This document shows positions 7,919 through 18,932 of a stretch of 64,000 nt of DNA, piece after piece. The translations under genes and the position numbers were made by a program. How positions within the stretch are numbered: position 1 is the stretch's first letter; the number at the start of each line of letters is the position of its first letter. The stretch is taken from assembly GCA_021842465.1 (NCBI GenBank), contig JAKBZN010000004.1, forward strand, positions 35,249 to 99,248. Reading direction: 5' to 3'. The notes beneath the pieces are model-generated. The model made no database searches. It saw only the letters and a list, made by a program, of their open reading frames with translations, and was not told the origin of the DNA. The DNA is from Pseudomonadota bacterium. Lineage in GTDB: Bacteria > Pseudomonadota > Gammaproteobacteria > Burkholderiales > Burkholderiaceae_F.

Positions 7919-10255
7919 ATGTCGACCACACCGAATCCAGACCTCCGCAGCGCGGCGCTCGAATACCATGAATTCCCGCAACCGGGAAAAATCGCGATCA
8001 CGCCGACCAAGCAGTTGACGACCCAGCGCGATCTCGCACTCGCCTACTCCCCCGGCGTCGCCGCGGCTTGCGAGGCCATCGTCGCGGACTCCGGCGCTGC
8101 CGCCCGCTACACCGCCCGTTCCAATCTGGTCGGCGTGATCACCAACGGCACCGCCGTGTTGGGACTGGGCCCGATCGGCCCGTTGGCCGCCAAGCCGGTG
8201 ATGGAGGGCAAGGCGGTCCTGTTCAAAAAGTTCGCCGGCATCGACGTGTTCGACATCGAAATCGATGAGCGGGATCCGGATCGGTTGGTGGACATCATCG
8301 CGGCGCTTGAACCCACGTTCGGCGCGCTCAATCTCGAGGACATCAAGGCCCCCGAGTGCTTTCGCATCGAGCGGAAGTTGCGCGAACGCCTGCGCATCCC
8401 CGTGTTTCACGATGACCAGCACGGCACGGCGATCATCGTCGGCGCGGCGGTGCTCAACGGCCTGAAACTGGTGGGGAAATCGCTGGCGCAGGTGAAGTTG
8501 GTCTGCAGCGGTGCGGGCGCGGCGGCGCTGGCCTGCCTCGATCTGCTGGTGGAACTCGGCCTGCCGCGCGAAAACATCTGGGTTGCGGACATCGAAGGCG
8601 TGGTGTACGCGGGGCGGACCGTATTGATGGACGAGGAGAAGGTGCGATTCGCCCAGGAGACGGACGCCCGCCGTCTGGCGGACTGCATGCCGGACGCCGA
8701 CGTCTTCCTCGGCTTGTCCGCCGGCGGCGTATGCACCGGGGAGATGGTTGCGACGATGGCGCCGAATCCCCTCATCCTGGCGCTGGCCAACCCGGTACCC
8801 GAGATCCTGCCGGATCAAGTGCGTGCCGTGCGCGGCGATGCGATCGTCGCGACGGGCCGCTCCGACTATCCGAACCAGGTCAACAACGTGCTGTGTTTCC
8901 CGTTCATGTTCCGCGGCGCGCTCGACGTCGGCGCGACGGCGATCACGCGCGAGATGGAGATCGCAGCGGTGCACGCCATCGCCGGTCTCGCGCAGGAGGA
9001 GCCGAGTGACGAGGTGGTCACGGCCTACGGCGACGCCGACCTGCGGTTCGGCCGCGAGTGCATCATTCCGAAGCCGTTCGACCCGCGACTGATGCTGCGG
9101 GTCGCTCCGGCGGTCGCGCTGGCGGCGATGCGCGGCGGCGTGGCGACGCGGCCGCTGGCCGACCTCGACGCGTACCGCGCGCGGCTGCAGCAGTTCGTTT
9201 ACCACTCCGGCACGTTCATGAAGCCGATCTTCGCGATCGCGAAGCAGGCCCATGCGGGAGGGGCCGCGAACCGGGTGGTTTTTGCCGAAGGGGAGGACGA
9301 GCGCGTCCTGCGCGCGGTGCAGGTCGTCGTCGACGAAGGCATCGCGCAGCCTGTACTGATCGGCCGGCCGGCGGTCGTGACCCAGCGGCTGGAGCGGTAC
9401 GGCCTGCGGATGCGCGCGGGCATCGACTTCGAACTGGTCAATCCGGAATCGGATCCGCGGTATCGGCAATACAGCGAGGAATACCATCGCATCGCGGGGC
9501 GCCGCGGGGTGACGCTGCAGACCGCACGGATCGAGATGCGGCGCGCCCAGACCCTGATCGGCACGATGCTGATCCATCAAGGGGCGGCCGACGCCATGAT
9601 CTGCGGCACCGCCGGGACGTACGGCCAGCATTTGCGCTACATCGATCAGGTGCTCGGCCTGCGGCCGGGGGCGCGGGTCTATGGCGCCATGAACATCCTG
9701 GTGCTGCCCGGGAGACAGGTCGCCCTGGTCGACACCCACGTCAACGTCGATCCGAGTGCGGAGGAAATCGCCGAACTCACCGTTGCCGCCGCAGCGGCCT
9801 TGCGGCGTCTGGGCATCATCCCGCGCGCCGCGCTGTTGTCGCACTCCAACTTCGGCAGCAGCGATGCATCCACCGCGATCAAGATGCGCGAAGCGCTGGC
9901 CCGGATCCGGGAGCGCGCGCCCGATCTGGATGTCGACGGCGAGATGCACGCCGACTGCGCAGTCGACGGCGCCATGCGCCGGAGCATCCTTGCGACGTCG
10001 ACGTTGAAGGGGGATGCGAACCTGCTCGTGTGTCCGGGAATCGATGCGGCGAACATCGGCTACAACTTGCTCAAGACGATTTCGGGCAATAATGTCGCCA
10101 TTGGTCCGATCCTGCTGGGCGCGGCGCGCCCGGTCCACATCCTGACGCCTTCGGCGACGGTGCGGCGCATCGTCAACATGGCGGCGCTGGCGGTGGTGGA
10201 CGCGAAGGCGCCGTGCGAAGCCGCTTCGGGTTCGCCACCATCCGGGGAAGCCTGA
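7919..10255 (+). CDS. maeB: NADP-dependent malic enzyme with phosphotransacetylase-like domain
   Basis: MaeB oxidatively decarboxylates malate to pyruvate, producing NADPH. The 778-residue product has the two-part architecture typical of proteobacterial MaeB: an N-terminal malic enzyme domain (about residues 1-430) and a C-terminal phosphate acetyl/butyryl transferase-like domain (about 440-760), which is regulatory in known homologues. Seen motifs include [11 protein letters not shown] near residue 40, [10 protein letters not shown] near 163, the nucleotide-binding [11 protein letters not shown] near 195, and [19 protein letters not shown] near 320. It is followed within 10 bases by a patatin gene on the same strand. 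Confidence 0.95.
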   Translation: MSTTPNPDLRSAALEYHEFPQPGKIAITPTKQLTTQRDLALAYSPGVAAACEAIVADSGAAARYTARSNLVGVITNGTAVLGLGPIGPLAAKPVMEGKAVLFKKFAGIDVFDIEIDERDPDRLVDIIAALEPTFGALNLEDIKAPECFRIERKLRERLRIPVFHDDQHGTAIIVGAAVLNGLKLVGKSLAQVKLVCSGAGAAALACLDLLVELGLPRENIWVADIEGVVYAGRTVLMDEEKVRFAQETDARRLADCMPDADVFLGLSAGGVCTGEMVATMAPNPLILALANPVPEILPDQVRAVRGDAIVATGRSDYPNQVNNVLCFPFMFRGALDVGATAITREMEIAAVHAIAGLAQEEPSDEVVTAYGDADLRFGRECIIPKPFDPRLMLRVAPAVALAAMRGGVATRPLADLDAYRARLQQFVYHSGTFMKPIFAIAKQAHAGGAANRVVFAEGEDERVLRAVQVVVDEGIAQPVLIGRPAVVTQRLERYGLRMRAGIDFELVNPESDPRYRQYSEEYHRIAGRRGVTLQTARIEMRRAQTLIGTMLIHQGAADAMICGTAGTYGQHLRYIDQVLGLRPGARVYGAMNILVLPGRQVALVDTHVNVDPSAEEIAELTVAAAAALRRLGIIPRAALLSHSNFGSSDASTAIKMREALARIRERAPDLDVDGEMHADCAVDGAMRRSILATSTLKGDANLLVCPGIDAANIGYNLLKTISGNNVAIGPILLGAARPVHILTPSATVRRIVNMAALAVVDAKAPCEAASGSPPSGEA

Positions 10256-10264
10256 ACCCGCGTT

Positions 10265-11479
10265 TTGGACGCCACTCCCGCCCGTCTTCGGCAACGCACG
10301 TCGCCCGCCGCGCTGGTCCTGATGGGCGGCGGCGCGCGCGCCGCCTATCAGGTCGGCGTGCTGCGCGGCGTTGCCGCGCTTTTGCGCGGGGTCCGCAACG
10401 GCAACCCGTTCCCGATCCTTTGCGGTGCGTCGGCCGGCGCGATCAACGCCGCGGCGCTGGCATCCGGCGCGAACGATTTCCACGATTCCGTCGCGCGCCT
10501 CGGGCGCGTCTGGGAAAACTTCCATGCCAGCCAGGTGTACCGCTCCGACCTTCTCGGGGTCGTGCGCACCGGTGCGCCGTGGATGTCCCTGCTGTCGGTG
10601 GGATGGCTGGTCGGGAAGTCGTGGCGCGCTCGCCCGCGTTCCCTGCTCGACAACGAGCCGCTGCGCAAGCTGCTGCGGGAAATGCTCGACATCGGCGGCA
10701 TCGAACGGGCCCTGCAGAGCGGGCATCTGCGTGTCCTCGCGGTCGGCGCGTCGAGTTACACCTCGGGACGGCACGTGACGTTCTACCAGGCGCTGGCGGA
10801 GCAGGAGCTGCCGCGGAGCCTGCATCGGATTTCGGTCCGTACGCGGATCGGCCTCTCGCACCTGTTGGCTTCGGCCGCGATTCCCATCGTGTTTCCTGCG
10901 GTACCCCTGGATATCGATGGCGCGCTGGGCGGCGGCATCGAATATTTCGGCGATGGTTCGATGCAGCAGATTTCGCCGACCAGTCCGGCGATCCATTTCG
11001 GCGCCGAACGGCTGCTCGTGATCGGGGTCGGGCAGAACGGCGGGACCGGGTGGGGCGCGGAGCCGGCGCCGACCCGTGCCTATCCGTCGCTGGCGCAGGT
11101 GGCCGGACATGCGCTGTCGACGATCTTCTTCGACGCCCTCGCGTACGACGTCGAGCAGCTCGACCGAATGAACGAGCTGGTGGAGACGTTGAGTCCGAAT
11201 CAGCGTCGCGCGGCCGGACTACGGCCGGTGGAAATGCTGATGATCGCGCCGAGCGTTCCGATCGACGAGATTGCGATGAACTCGATCCGCCACCTGCCCG
11301 GGCCGGTCCGCAGCCTGCTCGAATCGATCGGCGCGCATCGTGCGGACGGCGCGGCGCTGGCGAGCTACCTGTTGTTCGAGGCGCCGTACACCCGGGCGCT
11401 GATCGATCTCGGACTGCGCGACGCGATGGCGAAGAAGGACGCGTTGCTGGCGTTTTTCACGGAGCGGGTGCCGGGCTGA
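10265..11479 (+). CDS. Patatin-like phospholipase
   Basis: Patatin-family hydrolases use a Ser-Asp dyad to release fatty acids from lipids. The 404-residue product has the oxyanion loop GGGARAAYQVGVLRG (about residues 20-34), the nucleophile elbow GASAGAI (GxSxG, about 58-64) and an Asp in YFGDGSMQQ (about 222), where most family members have DGG or DGA. No signal peptide is seen, so it is probably cytoplasmic or membrane-associated. The TTG start lies 10 bases after the maeB stop; no better ATG exists upstream of the oxyanion loop. Its physiological substrate cannot be read from the sequence. Confidence 0.85.
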   Translation: MDATPARLRQRTSPAALVLMGGGARAAYQVGVLRGVAALLRGVRNGNPFPILCGASAGAINAAALASGANDFHDSVARLGRVWENFHASQVYRSDLLGVVRTGAPWMSLLSVGWLVGKSWRARPRSLLDNEPLRKLLREMLDIGGIERALQSGHLRVLAVGASSYTSGRHVTFYQALAEQELPRSLHRISVRTRIGLSHLLASAAIPIVFPAVPLDIDGALGGGIEYFGDGSMQQISPTSPAIHFGAERLLVIGVGQNGGTGWGAEPAPTRAYPSLAQVAGHALSTIFFDALAYDVEQLDRMNELVETLSPNQRRAAGLRPVEMLMIAPSVPIDEIAMNSIRHLPGPVRSLLESIGAHRADGAALASYLLFEAPYTRALIDLGLRDAMAKKDALLAFFTERVPG

Positions 11480-11514
11480 GCTTCCGGGTTGCTCCGGGAT
11501 GGGCAGAGGGCCGG

Positions 11515-12261
11515 TTACGAATATTCCCCGCCCAGCGCCAACAGCGCCGACACGACCGCGATTCCCGCCGTCTCCGTCCGCAGCACGCGCGGTCCGAGCC
11601 GCAACCGCCGATATCCCAGGCTTTCGGCGAGCGCAGTCTCCTCGTCGGTGAAACCGCCTTCGGGGCCAATCGCGCAGCTTGCCGTCGCGATCGGTCCCGC
11701 CCCCAGTCCCGCCGCGCCGTCGGGGTCGAGGATCCATCGGCATTGCGCGTCCGCCGCGGTCCGCAGCGCCGCTTCCAGGCTTGCGGCCGGGACGACCTCC
11801 GGTACACGGTTGCGCCCGCACTGCGCGCAGGCCGCCCAGGCGATTTCGCGCCAGCGTTCGGCCCGCCGCTCCTGTCGCGCGCCGTCGAGCCGCACCACCG
11901 ATCGCCGCGCGGGCGCGAGCAGGATGCGCCGGACGCCCAGTTCGACCGCCTTTTCGATCGTCCATTCGATCTTGTCCTGCGCGGCGAGCGCCTGGATCAG
12001 TGTGATCCCGACGCAGGCTTCCCGGTCGACCGGTTCGGCGGACAGGATGCGGGCGAACAGGGGGCTGGACCGCCGTCCGCTCTCGGCCCCCGGTTCGAGG
12101 CGGGCGCCATACTCTCGCCCCGCCCCGTCGAACAGGACGAACGGCTCATCGGTCCCGAGGCGCAGGACCCGGGCATGGCGGGATGCGCCGTCGGACAATG
12201 GAACGACATCGCCCGGCACGTAGGTGCCGGGTGTGATCGGGAGTCGGTGCGGGCGGAGCAT
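11515..12261 (-). CDS. rsmE: 16S rRNA m3U1498 methyltransferase
   Basis: RsmE methylates N3 of U1498 in 16S rRNA using SAM. The 248-residue product has the usual length and SPOUT-fold signatures: the N-terminal PUA-like part with RHARVLRL, ALAAQDKIEWTIEKAVELGV (about residues 100-119), AIGPEGGFTDEE in the SAM-binding knot (about 203-214) and LGPRVLRTETA (about 226-236). It is convergent with the patatin gene, leaving only 35 bases between the stops, and divergent from gap. Confidence 0.95.
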   Translation of the reverse strand: MLRPHRLPITPGTYVPGDVVPLSDGASRHARVLRLGTDEPFVLFDGAGREYGARLEPGAESGRRSSPLFARILSAEPVDREACVGITLIQALAAQDKIEWTIEKAVELGVRRILLAPARRSVVRLDGARQERRAERWREIAWAACAQCGRNRVPEVVPAASLEAALRTAADAQCRWILDPDGAAGLGAGPIATASCAIGPEGGFTDEETALAESLGYRRLRLGPRVLRTETAGIAVVSALLALGGEYS

Positions 12262-12438
12262 GGTGCATAGCCTACCTGCTCCCCTCGCACTGTTGCGCGG
12301 ACCCCAAAACCGCCCGTCCCGCGGGGTTCGGGGCCGCATGTGCCCCGGCGGTCGCCGCTTCTGCTGGTAAACTCCCCGCCTTTCTTTTCGATTCCCAATC
12401 GCGGAAACCACGCGCAGGATATGGGGGGGACAGGAGCT

Positions 12439-13452
12439 ATGACCATCAATATCGCCATCAACGGATACGGCCGCATCGGGCGCAACGTTCTGCGCGCCTT
12501 CTACGAAAGCGGCAAGAAGCATGACGTGCGCATCGTCGCGATCAACGATCTGGGCAACGCGAAGATCAATGCGCATCTGACCCGCCACGACACCGCGCAC
12601 GGCGCGTTCCCGGGAACCGTGGCCGTCGATGGCGACTCGCTCGTCGTCAACGGCGACCGCATCAAGGTGCTCTCCAGCCGCGATCCGGCCCAGTTGCCGT
12701 GGGGCGAACTGGGCGTCGACGTCGTGCTCGAGTGCACGGGATTCTTCTGCACCAAGGAAAAGGCTTCTGCGCACCTGCGCGGCGGCGCGAAGAAGGTCGT
12801 CATTTCCGCGCCTGGCGGCAGCGATGTCGATGCCACGATCGTCTATGGCGTCAACCATCAGACGCTCAAGGCGTCGGATACGGTGATTTCCAACGCCTCG
12901 TGCACCACCAACTGCCTGGCTCCGCTGGTCAAGCCGCTGCACGAGAAGATCGGCCTGGTCAACGGCCTGATGACGACGATCCACTCGTACACCAACGATC
13001 AGGTTCTCACCGACGTGTACCACGAGGATCTGCGCCGCGCCCGGTCCGCCACCCAGTCGATGATCCCGACCAAGACGGGCGCCGCCGCCGCAGTCGGCCT
13101 CGTGCTGCCGGAACTCAACGGTCGCCTGGACGGCTTCGCGATCCGCGTCCCGACCATCAACGTGTCGATCGTCGACCTGTCGTTCATCGCAGCCCGCGAC
13201 ACCACGGTCGAGGAAGTCAACCGGATCCTCAAGGACGCCTCGGAAGGTTCCCTGCGCGGCATTCTCGGATACAACGACGAGCCGCTCGTGTCGGTTGATT
13301 TCAACCACAACGCGCACTCGTCGATCTTCGACGCCACGCTCACCAAGGTTTCGGGACGCCTGGTCAAGGTAAGCAGCTGGTACGACAACGAGTGGGGCTT
13401 CAGCAACCGCATGCTCGACACCACCGTCGCGCTGATGAAGGCCTCGGCCTGA
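12439..13452 (+). CDS. gap: Glyceraldehyde-3-phosphate dehydrogenase, type I
   Basis: GapA interconverts glyceraldehyde-3-phosphate and 1,3-bisphosphoglycerate in glycolysis, gluconeogenesis or the Calvin cycle. The 337-residue product has the NAD-binding [10 protein letters not shown] at its N-terminus and the active-site ASCTTNC with the catalytic Cys near residue 155. AINDL near residue 34 suggests NAD rather than NADP preference. The ATG follows a GGAGCT site; a TAAACT -10-like sequence occurs at 12368. It heads the run gap-pgk-fba-dgkA-purC-purE-purK-tsaC. Confidence 0.97.
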   Translation: MTINIAINGYGRIGRNVLRAFYESGKKHDVRIVAINDLGNAKINAHLTRHDTAHGAFPGTVAVDGDSLVVNGDRIKVLSSRDPAQLPWGELGVDVVLECTGFFCTKEKASAHLRGGAKKVVISAPGGSDVDATIVYGVNHQTLKASDTVISNASCTTNCLAPLVKPLHEKIGLVNGLMTTIHSYTNDQVLTDVYHEDLRRARSATQSMIPTKTGAAAAVGLVLPELNGRLDGFAIRVPTINVSIVDLSFIAARDTTVEEVNRILKDASEGSLRGILGYNDEPLVSVDFNHNAHSSIFDATLTKVSGRLVKVSSWYDNEWGFSNRMLDTTVALMKASA

Positions 13453-13561
13453 CACCCACTTCCCATGCTCCGCATTTCCGCTCCCGCAAGGGGCGGGGAT
13501 CGGGGTGCGGGACGGTTGCTGCGCGTTCACCGAAACGTCAAAAGGATCCTTCTTTTCCGCC

Positions 13562-14764
13562 ATGAACGTCTTGACTCTCGAATCGCTCTGCAAGCAGGGT
13601 GCACTGAACGGCAAACGGGTATTCATCCGCTCGGATCTCAACGTCCCGCAGGATGACGCCGGCAACATCACCGAGGACACGCGCGTCCGCGCGTCGATCC
13701 CTGCCGTGCGCATGGCCCTGGATGCCGGCGCGGCCGTGATGGTCACGTCCCACCTCGGCCGCCCGACGGAAGGCACGCTGACCCCGGCCGACTCGCTGGC
13801 GCCGATCGCCGTGCGCATGACCGAGCTGCTCGGCCGCCCGGTGCGCCTGGTCGCGGATTGGGTCGACGGCGTGACGGTCGCTCCGGGCGAGGTCGTGCTG
13901 CTGGAGAACTGCCGCGTCAACAAGGGCGAAAAGAAGGACAGCGAGGAACTGGCTCGCAAGATGGCAGCGCTGTGCGACGTCTACGTCAACGACGCGTTCG
14001 GCACCGCCCACCGTGCCGAAGCCACCACCCACGGCATCGCCCGCTTTGCGCCGGTGGCCTGCGCCGGCCCGCTGCTTGCCGCCGAGATCAAGGCGCTGGG
14101 CCGTGCGCTGGGCGAGCCCAAGCGACCGCTGGTGGCGATCGTCGCCGGTTCGAAGGTTTCCACCAAGCTCACCATCCTGAACAATCTGGCGCAGAAGGTC
14201 GACCGGCTCATCGTCGGCGGCGGCATCGCCAACACCTTCCTGCTGGCCGCGGGCCTGCCGATCGGCAAGTCGCTGGCCGAACCCGATCTCGTCCCCGAGT
14301 GCCGCAAGGTCATCGAGACCCTGCAGCGCAAGGGTGCGACCCTGCCGCTGCCGGTCGACGTCACGGTGGCGCAGCGCTTCGCCGCGGATGCGCCGGCGCA
14401 GGTGCGGGCCGCCAACGCGGTCGAGGCCGACGATCTCATCCTGGACGTCGGTCCGCAGACCTCCGCCCAGCTCGCGAAGATCGTGCAGGACGCGGGAACG
14501 ATCATCTGGAACGGCCCGCTGGGCGTGTTCGAGTTCGATGCGTTTGCGCAAGGGACCGAAGAATTGGCCAAGGCAATTGCCGCGGCGACGTCCGCGGGGG
14601 CCTTTTCGATTGCCGGCGGTGGGGATACGCTGGCGGCGATCGCCAAATACCGGATTGCGGACAAGGTGAGCTACATCTCCACCGGCGGCGGGGCGTTCCT
14701 GGAATTCCTGGAAGGGAAGCCTCTGCCGGCGGTGGCCGTGCTGCTAGAGCGCGCGGCAGGCTGA
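13562..14764 (+). CDS. pgk: Phosphoglycerate kinase
   Basis: Pgk transfers a phosphate between 1,3-bisphosphoglycerate and ADP. The 400-residue product shows the N-terminal substrate block [28 protein letters not shown] near residue 62, [13 protein letters not shown] near 195 and the C-terminal [20 protein letters not shown]. The chosen ATG (19 codons into the longest open frame) gives the normal N-terminus. It lies 109 bases after gap and 30 bases before fba. The pyk gene that often sits between pgk and fba in Burkholderiales is absent. Confidence 0.97.
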   Translation: MNVLTLESLCKQGALNGKRVFIRSDLNVPQDDAGNITEDTRVRASIPAVRMALDAGAAVMVTSHLGRPTEGTLTPADSLAPIAVRMTELLGRPVRLVADWVDGVTVAPGEVVLLENCRVNKGEKKDSEELARKMAALCDVYVNDAFGTAHRAEATTHGIARFAPVACAGPLLAAEIKALGRALGEPKRPLVAIVAGSKVSTKLTILNNLAQKVDRLIVGGGIANTFLLAAGLPIGKSLAEPDLVPECRKVIETLQRKGATLPLPVDVTVAQRFAADAPAQVRAANAVEADDLILDVGPQTSAQLAKIVQDAGTIIWNGPLGVFEFDAFAQGTEELAKAIAAATSAGAFSIAGGGDTLAAIAKYRIADKVSYISTGGGAFLEFLEGKPLPAVAVLLERAAG

Positions 14765-14794
14765 TTTCCCAAAAAAGTCGATAGGAGACATCAA

Positions 14795-15859
14795 ATGGCC
14801 TTGATTTCGTTGCGTCAGATGCTCGACCACGCTGCGGAGCACACCTACGGGGTGCCGGCGTTCAACGTCAACAACCTGGAACAGGTTCAGGCGATCATGG
14901 AAGCCGCCGCCGAAGTCGACGCGCCGGTCATCATGCAAGCCTCCGCCGGTGCCCGCAAATACGCGGGCGAGCACTTCCTGCGCCACCTGATCGAAGCGGC
15001 GGTCGAGTCGTATCCGAACATTCCGATCGTGATGCACCAGGACCACGGCCAATCACCAGCCGTCTGCGACGGCGCGATGAACCTGGGCTTTTCGTCGGTG
15101 ATGATGGACGGCTCGCTCAAGGAGGACGGCAAGACCGTCGCCGATTACGATTACAACTGGCAGGTCACGAAGAAGGTCGTCGACGAAGCCCACGCCAAGG
15201 GCGTGAGCGTCGAAGGCGAACTGGGCTGCCTGGGGTCGCTGGAAACCATGGAAGGCGACAAGGAAGACGGCCACGGCGCGGAAGGCAAGATGACCCGCGA
15301 CATGCTGCTGACCGACCCGAATCAGGCGGCCGATTTCGTGCAGCGCACCCAGCTCGACGCCCTGGCGATCGCCATCGGCACCTCGCATGGCGCCTACAAG
15401 TTCTCGCGCAAGCCGACCGGCGACATCCTGGCGATCAGCCGCATCAAGGAAATCCACGCCCGCATCCCCAACACCCACTTGGTGATGCACGGTTCGTCGA
15501 GCGTTCCGCAGGACCTGCTGGAAATCATCCGCCAGTTCGGCGGACAGATGAAGGAAACTTACGGCGTCCCGGTCGAAGAGATCCAGGAAGCGATCAAGCA
15601 CGGCGTGCGCAAGGTCAACATCGACACCGACATCCGTCTGGCGATGACCGCCGCGACGCGCAAGTTCCTGGCCGAGAACCCCTCCAAGTTCGACCCGCGC
15701 GAATTCCTGAAGCCCTCGCGCGAAGCCGCCAAAAACCTGTGCAAGCAGCGCTACGTCGAATTCGGCTGCGCCGGAATGGCCTCCAAGATCGTTCCGGTAT
15801 CGCTCGAAAAGATGGCCCAGCGCTATCGCGCCGGAGATCTGGCGCAACAGGTGCGCTGA
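14795..15859 (+). CDS. fba: Fructose-bisphosphate aldolase, class II
   Basis: This zinc-dependent aldolase interconverts fructose-1,6-bisphosphate with dihydroxyacetone phosphate and glyceraldehyde-3-phosphate. The 354-residue length and sequence match the Calvin-cycle (CbbA) subtype of class II enzymes. Zinc-site blocks are seen in [10 protein letters not shown] (about residues 80-89) and in [10 protein letters not shown] (about 228-237), with [10 protein letters not shown] near 270. TAGGAGA precedes the ATG. It lies in the same run as gap and pgk. Confidence 0.96.
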   Translation: MALISLRQMLDHAAEHTYGVPAFNVNNLEQVQAIMEAAAEVDAPVIMQASAGARKYAGEHFLRHLIEAAVESYPNIPIVMHQDHGQSPAVCDGAMNLGFSSVMMDGSLKEDGKTVADYDYNWQVTKKVVDEAHAKGVSVEGELGCLGSLETMEGDKEDGHGAEGKMTRDMLLTDPNQAADFVQRTQLDALAIAIGTSHGAYKFSRKPTGDILAISRIKEIHARIPNTHLVMHGSSSVPQDLLEIIRQFGGQMKETYGVPVEEIQEAIKHGVRKVNIDTDIRLAMTAATRKFLAENPSKFDPREFLKPSREAAKNLCKQRYVEFGCAGMASKIVPVSLEKMAQRYRAGDLAQQVR

Positions 15860-15887
15860 GGAAACGCGGAAGCCGCCGGGGTTTCCT

Positions 15888-16304
15888 GTGACGGGAAAGA
15901 CCCCGCCGCCCGGCGGAGACGGCCGGGCGTTGAAGGGCAAGCGCGGGCTGCGGCGGGCATGGAACGCCATCGGCTACTCGATCGAGGGCCTGCGTTTTGC
16001 CTGGCATGGCGAGGATGCGTTCCGCCAGGAATGCATCCTCGCGGTGTTTTTGGTTCCGGCCGCGGTCCTTCTGCCGGTATCCTTCGTGGAACGGATACTC
16101 CTCGTCGCATCGGTGATCCTCGTCCTCATCGTCGAGATCCTGAATTCGGCGGTTGAAGCCGCCATCGACCGTCAAGGCTATGAAATCAATCCGCTTGCGA
16201 AGCGCGCCAAGGATCTCGGCAGTGCCGCGGTGCTGCTGTCCCTGTTGCTGAGCGGTGGAACCTGGGCCGCGGTCCTGTGGCACCGATTCGGAGGCAAGCT
16301 GTGA
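15888..16304 (+). CDS. dgkA: Diacylglycerol kinase (prokaryotic DgkA type)
   Basis: DgkA is a small trimeric inner-membrane enzyme that phosphorylates diacylglycerol to phosphatidic acid, recycling lipid from periplasmic glucan or LPS modification. The 138-residue product has a basic N-terminus, EDAFRQE (residues 42-48) and the signature [14 protein letters not shown] (82-95) carrying the conserved Glu, Asn and Glu. Three hydrophobic helices follow the usual pattern. The GTG start is the only plausible one. Its TGA overlaps the purC ATG, so it is firmly embedded between fba and purC, an odd place for a lipid enzyme. Confidence 0.92.
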   Translation: MTGKTPPPGGDGRALKGKRGLRRAWNAIGYSIEGLRFAWHGEDAFRQECILAVFLVPAAVLLPVSFVERILLVASVILVLIVEILNSAVEAAIDRQGYEINPLAKRAKDLGSAAVLLSLLLSGGTWAAVLWHRFGGKL

Positions 16305-17206
16305 TGCATCCCGCCCCCCCAACCCCGATGCTGGAATCGCGCATCCGTTCCCTGCCGCTGCTCCACCGCGGGAAGGTGCGCGACACCTACGCCGTCGGCG
16401 AAGACCGGCTCCTGATCGTCACGACCGACCGCATCTCGGCGTTCGACGTCGTGATGGACGAACCCATACCGGGCAAGGGCGCCGTACTCAACGCCATGTC
16501 GAACTTCTGGTTCGGCCTGCTTGCGGATCTTGGCCCCAACCACCTCATCGACGTCCCGCCGGAGAGCGTCGTCCGGCCCGAGGAGCGGGACCAGGTCGCC
16601 GGGCGCGCCGTGGTGGCCCGCCGCCTGATTCCGCTGCCGGTCGAAGCGGTCGTCCGCGGCTATCTGATCGGATCGGGGTGGAAGGATTACTGCGACCGCG
16701 GCGCGGTCTGCGGCATCGCCCTGCCGACCGGCCTGCAGCAGGCGCAGCAGCTCCCCGAGCCGATCTTCACACCCGCGCACAAGGCGCCCGTGGGTGAGCA
16801 CGACGAAAACATTTCCTTTGCGCAGGTCTGCGAGCGGATCGGCTCGCCGCTGGCCGAGCGCATGCGCGATTTTTCCCTGCAGTTGTACCGCCACGCCACC
16901 GAACATGCGGCGGCGCGGGGAATCATCATCGCCGACACGAAGTTCGAGTTCGGACTCGATCACGACGGCACCCTGCGGCTGATGGACGAAGTGCTGACGC
17001 CCGATTCGTCGCGATTCTGGCCCGCCGACCAGTACCGCACCGGCATTTCGCCGCCCAGTTTCGACAAGCAGTTCCTGCGTGACTGGCTGGAGACGCAGCC
17101 GTGGAACAAGGCGCCGCCGCCGCCGGCGCTGCCGCGGGAAATCGTGGAAAAGACCGCGGCGCGCTATCGCGAAGCGCTGGATCGCCTCACGGGGGAACAC
17201 GCATGA
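16304..17206 (+). CDS. purC: SAICAR synthase (phosphoribosylaminoimidazole-succinocarboxamide synthase)
   Basis: PurC ligates aspartate to CAIR in purine synthesis. The 300-residue product is of the longer (yeast-like) form common in betaproteobacteria. Motifs include [10 protein letters not shown] (about residues 17-26), [20 protein letters not shown], the conserved [22 protein letters not shown], and [10 protein letters not shown] near 208. The ATG overlaps the dgkA stop (TGATG) and the stop overlaps purE (ATGATGA-type), giving tight translational coupling. Confidence 0.96.
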   Translation: MHPAPPTPMLESRIRSLPLLHRGKVRDTYAVGEDRLLIVTTDRISAFDVVMDEPIPGKGAVLNAMSNFWFGLLADLGPNHLIDVPPESVVRPEERDQVAGRAVVARRLIPLPVEAVVRGYLIGSGWKDYCDRGAVCGIALPTGLQQAQQLPEPIFTPAHKAPVGEHDENISFAQVCERIGSPLAERMRDFSLQLYRHATEHAAARGIIIADTKFEFGLDHDGTLRLMDEVLTPDSSRFWPADQYRTGISPPSFDKQFLRDWLETQPWNKAPPPPALPREIVEKTAARYREALDRLTGEHA

Positions 17207-17709
17207 TGGATCACGCACCGCGCGTCGCACGCGTCGGAGTCGTCATGGGGTCGCAATCCGACTGGGACACGATGAAGCACGCCTGCGCGCTGCTGGGCGA
17301 GTTTGCCGTCCCCTACGAGGCCCGCGTGGTGTCGGCGCACCGCATGCCCGATGACCTCTTCGCCTATGCCGAGACGGCGGGTCCACGCGGCTTGCGCGCG
17401 ATCATCGCCGGCGCGGGCGGCGCCGCCCACCTGCCGGGAATGCTTGCCGCCAAGACCACGGTTCCCGTGTTGGGGGTGCCGGTCGCCACGCGCCACCTCG
17501 GCGGCAAGGACAGCCTGCTGTCGATCGTCCAGATGCCGCGCGGCATCCCCGTGGCCACCTTCGCCATCGGCGAGGCCGGCGCCGCCAACGCGGCCTTGTT
17601 TGCCGTCGCCACCCTGGCGCTCGACGATGCCGATCTCGCTGCGCGCCTGGCGGCCTTCCGCGCCGCTCAGACGCAGAAGGCGCGGGACATGACGCTGCCG
17701 CCGGAGTAG
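17203..17709 (+). CDS. purE: N5-carboxyaminoimidazole ribonucleotide mutase
   Basis: PurE converts N5-CAIR to CAIR, acting after PurK. The 168-residue product is class I, with the signature [13 protein letters not shown] (residues about 12-24), SAHRMPDDL (about 45-53) and the [15 protein letters not shown] substrate loop. Two adjacent ATGs (17203 and 17206) overlap the purC stop and either could be used. The last base of its TAG is the first base of the purK GTG. Confidence 0.96.
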   Translation: MMDHAPRVARVGVVMGSQSDWDTMKHACALLGEFAVPYEARVVSAHRMPDDLFAYAETAGPRGLRAIIAGAGGAAHLPGMLAAKTTVPVLGVPVATRHLGGKDSLLSIVQMPRGIPVATFAIGEAGAANAALFAVATLALDDADLAARLAAFRAAQTQKARDMTLPPE

Positions 17710-18932
17710 TGGGCGTGGCCGGTTCGCATTCCCCACTCGATCCGGCGGGGCGGGAGGACCGTGCGGGGGGCAAGGCGCAGCACTGCCCCCCCGGTTCCTG
17801 GCTCGGCGTGATGGGCGGCGGCCAGTTGGGCCGCATGTTCTGCATGGCGGCGCAGGCCATGGGGTATCGCGTCTGCGTGCTCGACCCCATCCCGGACGGC
17901 CCGGCGGGATCGGTCGCCGACCGCCAGATCGTGGCCGCGTACGACGATCCCGAGGCGCTGGATGCGCTGGCATCGCTGTGCGCCGCGGTGACCACGGAAT
18001 TCGAGAACGTTCCCGCCCAAAGCCTGGAGCGCCTCGCGCTGCGCTGCGTCGTGCGTCCCGCCGCGTCGGCGGTGTCGGCCGCGCAGGACCGGATCGCGGA
18101 AAAGACGTTCCTGCGATCCTGCGGCGTTCCGGTGGGACCCTATGCGGCGGTCGCCACCGCCGCGGAGGGCGCGGCGGTGGCCCCGGAGTTGTTTCCGGCG
18201 ATCTGCAAGACCGCCCGGATGGGTTACGACGGCAAGGGACAGATCACCGTTCCCGCGCCGCGGGATCTGCCGCAGGCGTGGCAGGCGTTGGGCGGCGTGC
18301 CCTGCGTGGTCGAGCAGCGGATCGACCTCCGGCGCGAACTTTCCGTCGTCCTGGCGCGTGGCCACGACGGCGCCGTCGCGGTTTTCGCGGTCCAGGAAAA
18401 CGAACATCGCCACGGCATCCTCGCGGTGTCGATCTCACCGGCGCGCATCCCGCCCGAAACCGCCGAGCGCGCTCGCGAGATCGCCATCCAGGTCGCCCAG
18501 GGACTGCAGTACACCGGCGTGCTGTGCGTCGAACTCTTCGAGCGCACGGACGGCGCCCTGCTCGTCAACGAAATCGCGCCGCGCCCGCACAACAGCGGCC
18601 ATGCCACCATCGATGCCTGCATCAACAGCCAGTTCGACCAGCAGGTGCGCGCCCTGGCCGGCTTGCCCTTGGGCGACCCGACGGCGATGCGCCCGTCGGT
18701 GATGTGCAACCTGCTCGGAGACGTCTGGTTCGGCTCGGACGGCGCTCCGCGCACGCCGCCGTTCGATGCCGTGCTGGCGATTCCCGGCGCGCGCCTGCAT
18801 CTCTACGGCAAGACCGAAGCGCGCCCCGGCCGCAAGATGGGCCACGTCACGGTGCTGGGCGCAAGCGTCGACGAGGCCCTCGCCCGCGCGCGCCTGGTGG
18901 CGGCGATCCTCGGCCTGGAAACGCCACGTTGA
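17709..18932 (+). CDS. purK: N5-carboxyaminoimidazole ribonucleotide synthase
   Basis: PurK is an ATP-grasp ligase that makes N5-CAIR from AIR, ATP and bicarbonate, the substrate of PurE upstream. The 407-residue product has GVMGGGQLGRMFCMAAQAMGY-type N-terminal motif (from about residue 33), TEFENVP, CKTARMGYDGKGQ in the ATP-grasp loop, and VNEIAPRPHNSGHATIDAC. The first 30 residues are a low-complexity extension from a GTG that overlaps the purE stop by one base; a shorter internal start cannot be excluded. Confidence 0.95.
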   Translation: MGVAGSHSPLDPAGREDRAGGKAQHCPPGSWLGVMGGGQLGRMFCMAAQAMGYRVCVLDPIPDGPAGSVADRQIVAAYDDPEALDALASLCAAVTTEFENVPAQSLERLALRCVVRPAASAVSAAQDRIAEKTFLRSCGVPVGPYAAVATAAEGAAVAPELFPAICKTARMGYDGKGQITVPAPRDLPQAWQALGGVPCVVEQRIDLRRELSVVLARGHDGAVAVFAVQENEHRHGILAVSISPARIPPETAERAREIAIQVAQGLQYTGVLCVELFERTDGALLVNEIAPRPHNSGHATIDACINSQFDQQVRALAGLPLGDPTAMRPSVMCNLLGDVWFGSDGAPRTPPFDAVLAIPGARLHLYGKTEARPGRKMGHVTVLGASVDEALARARLVAAILGLETPR

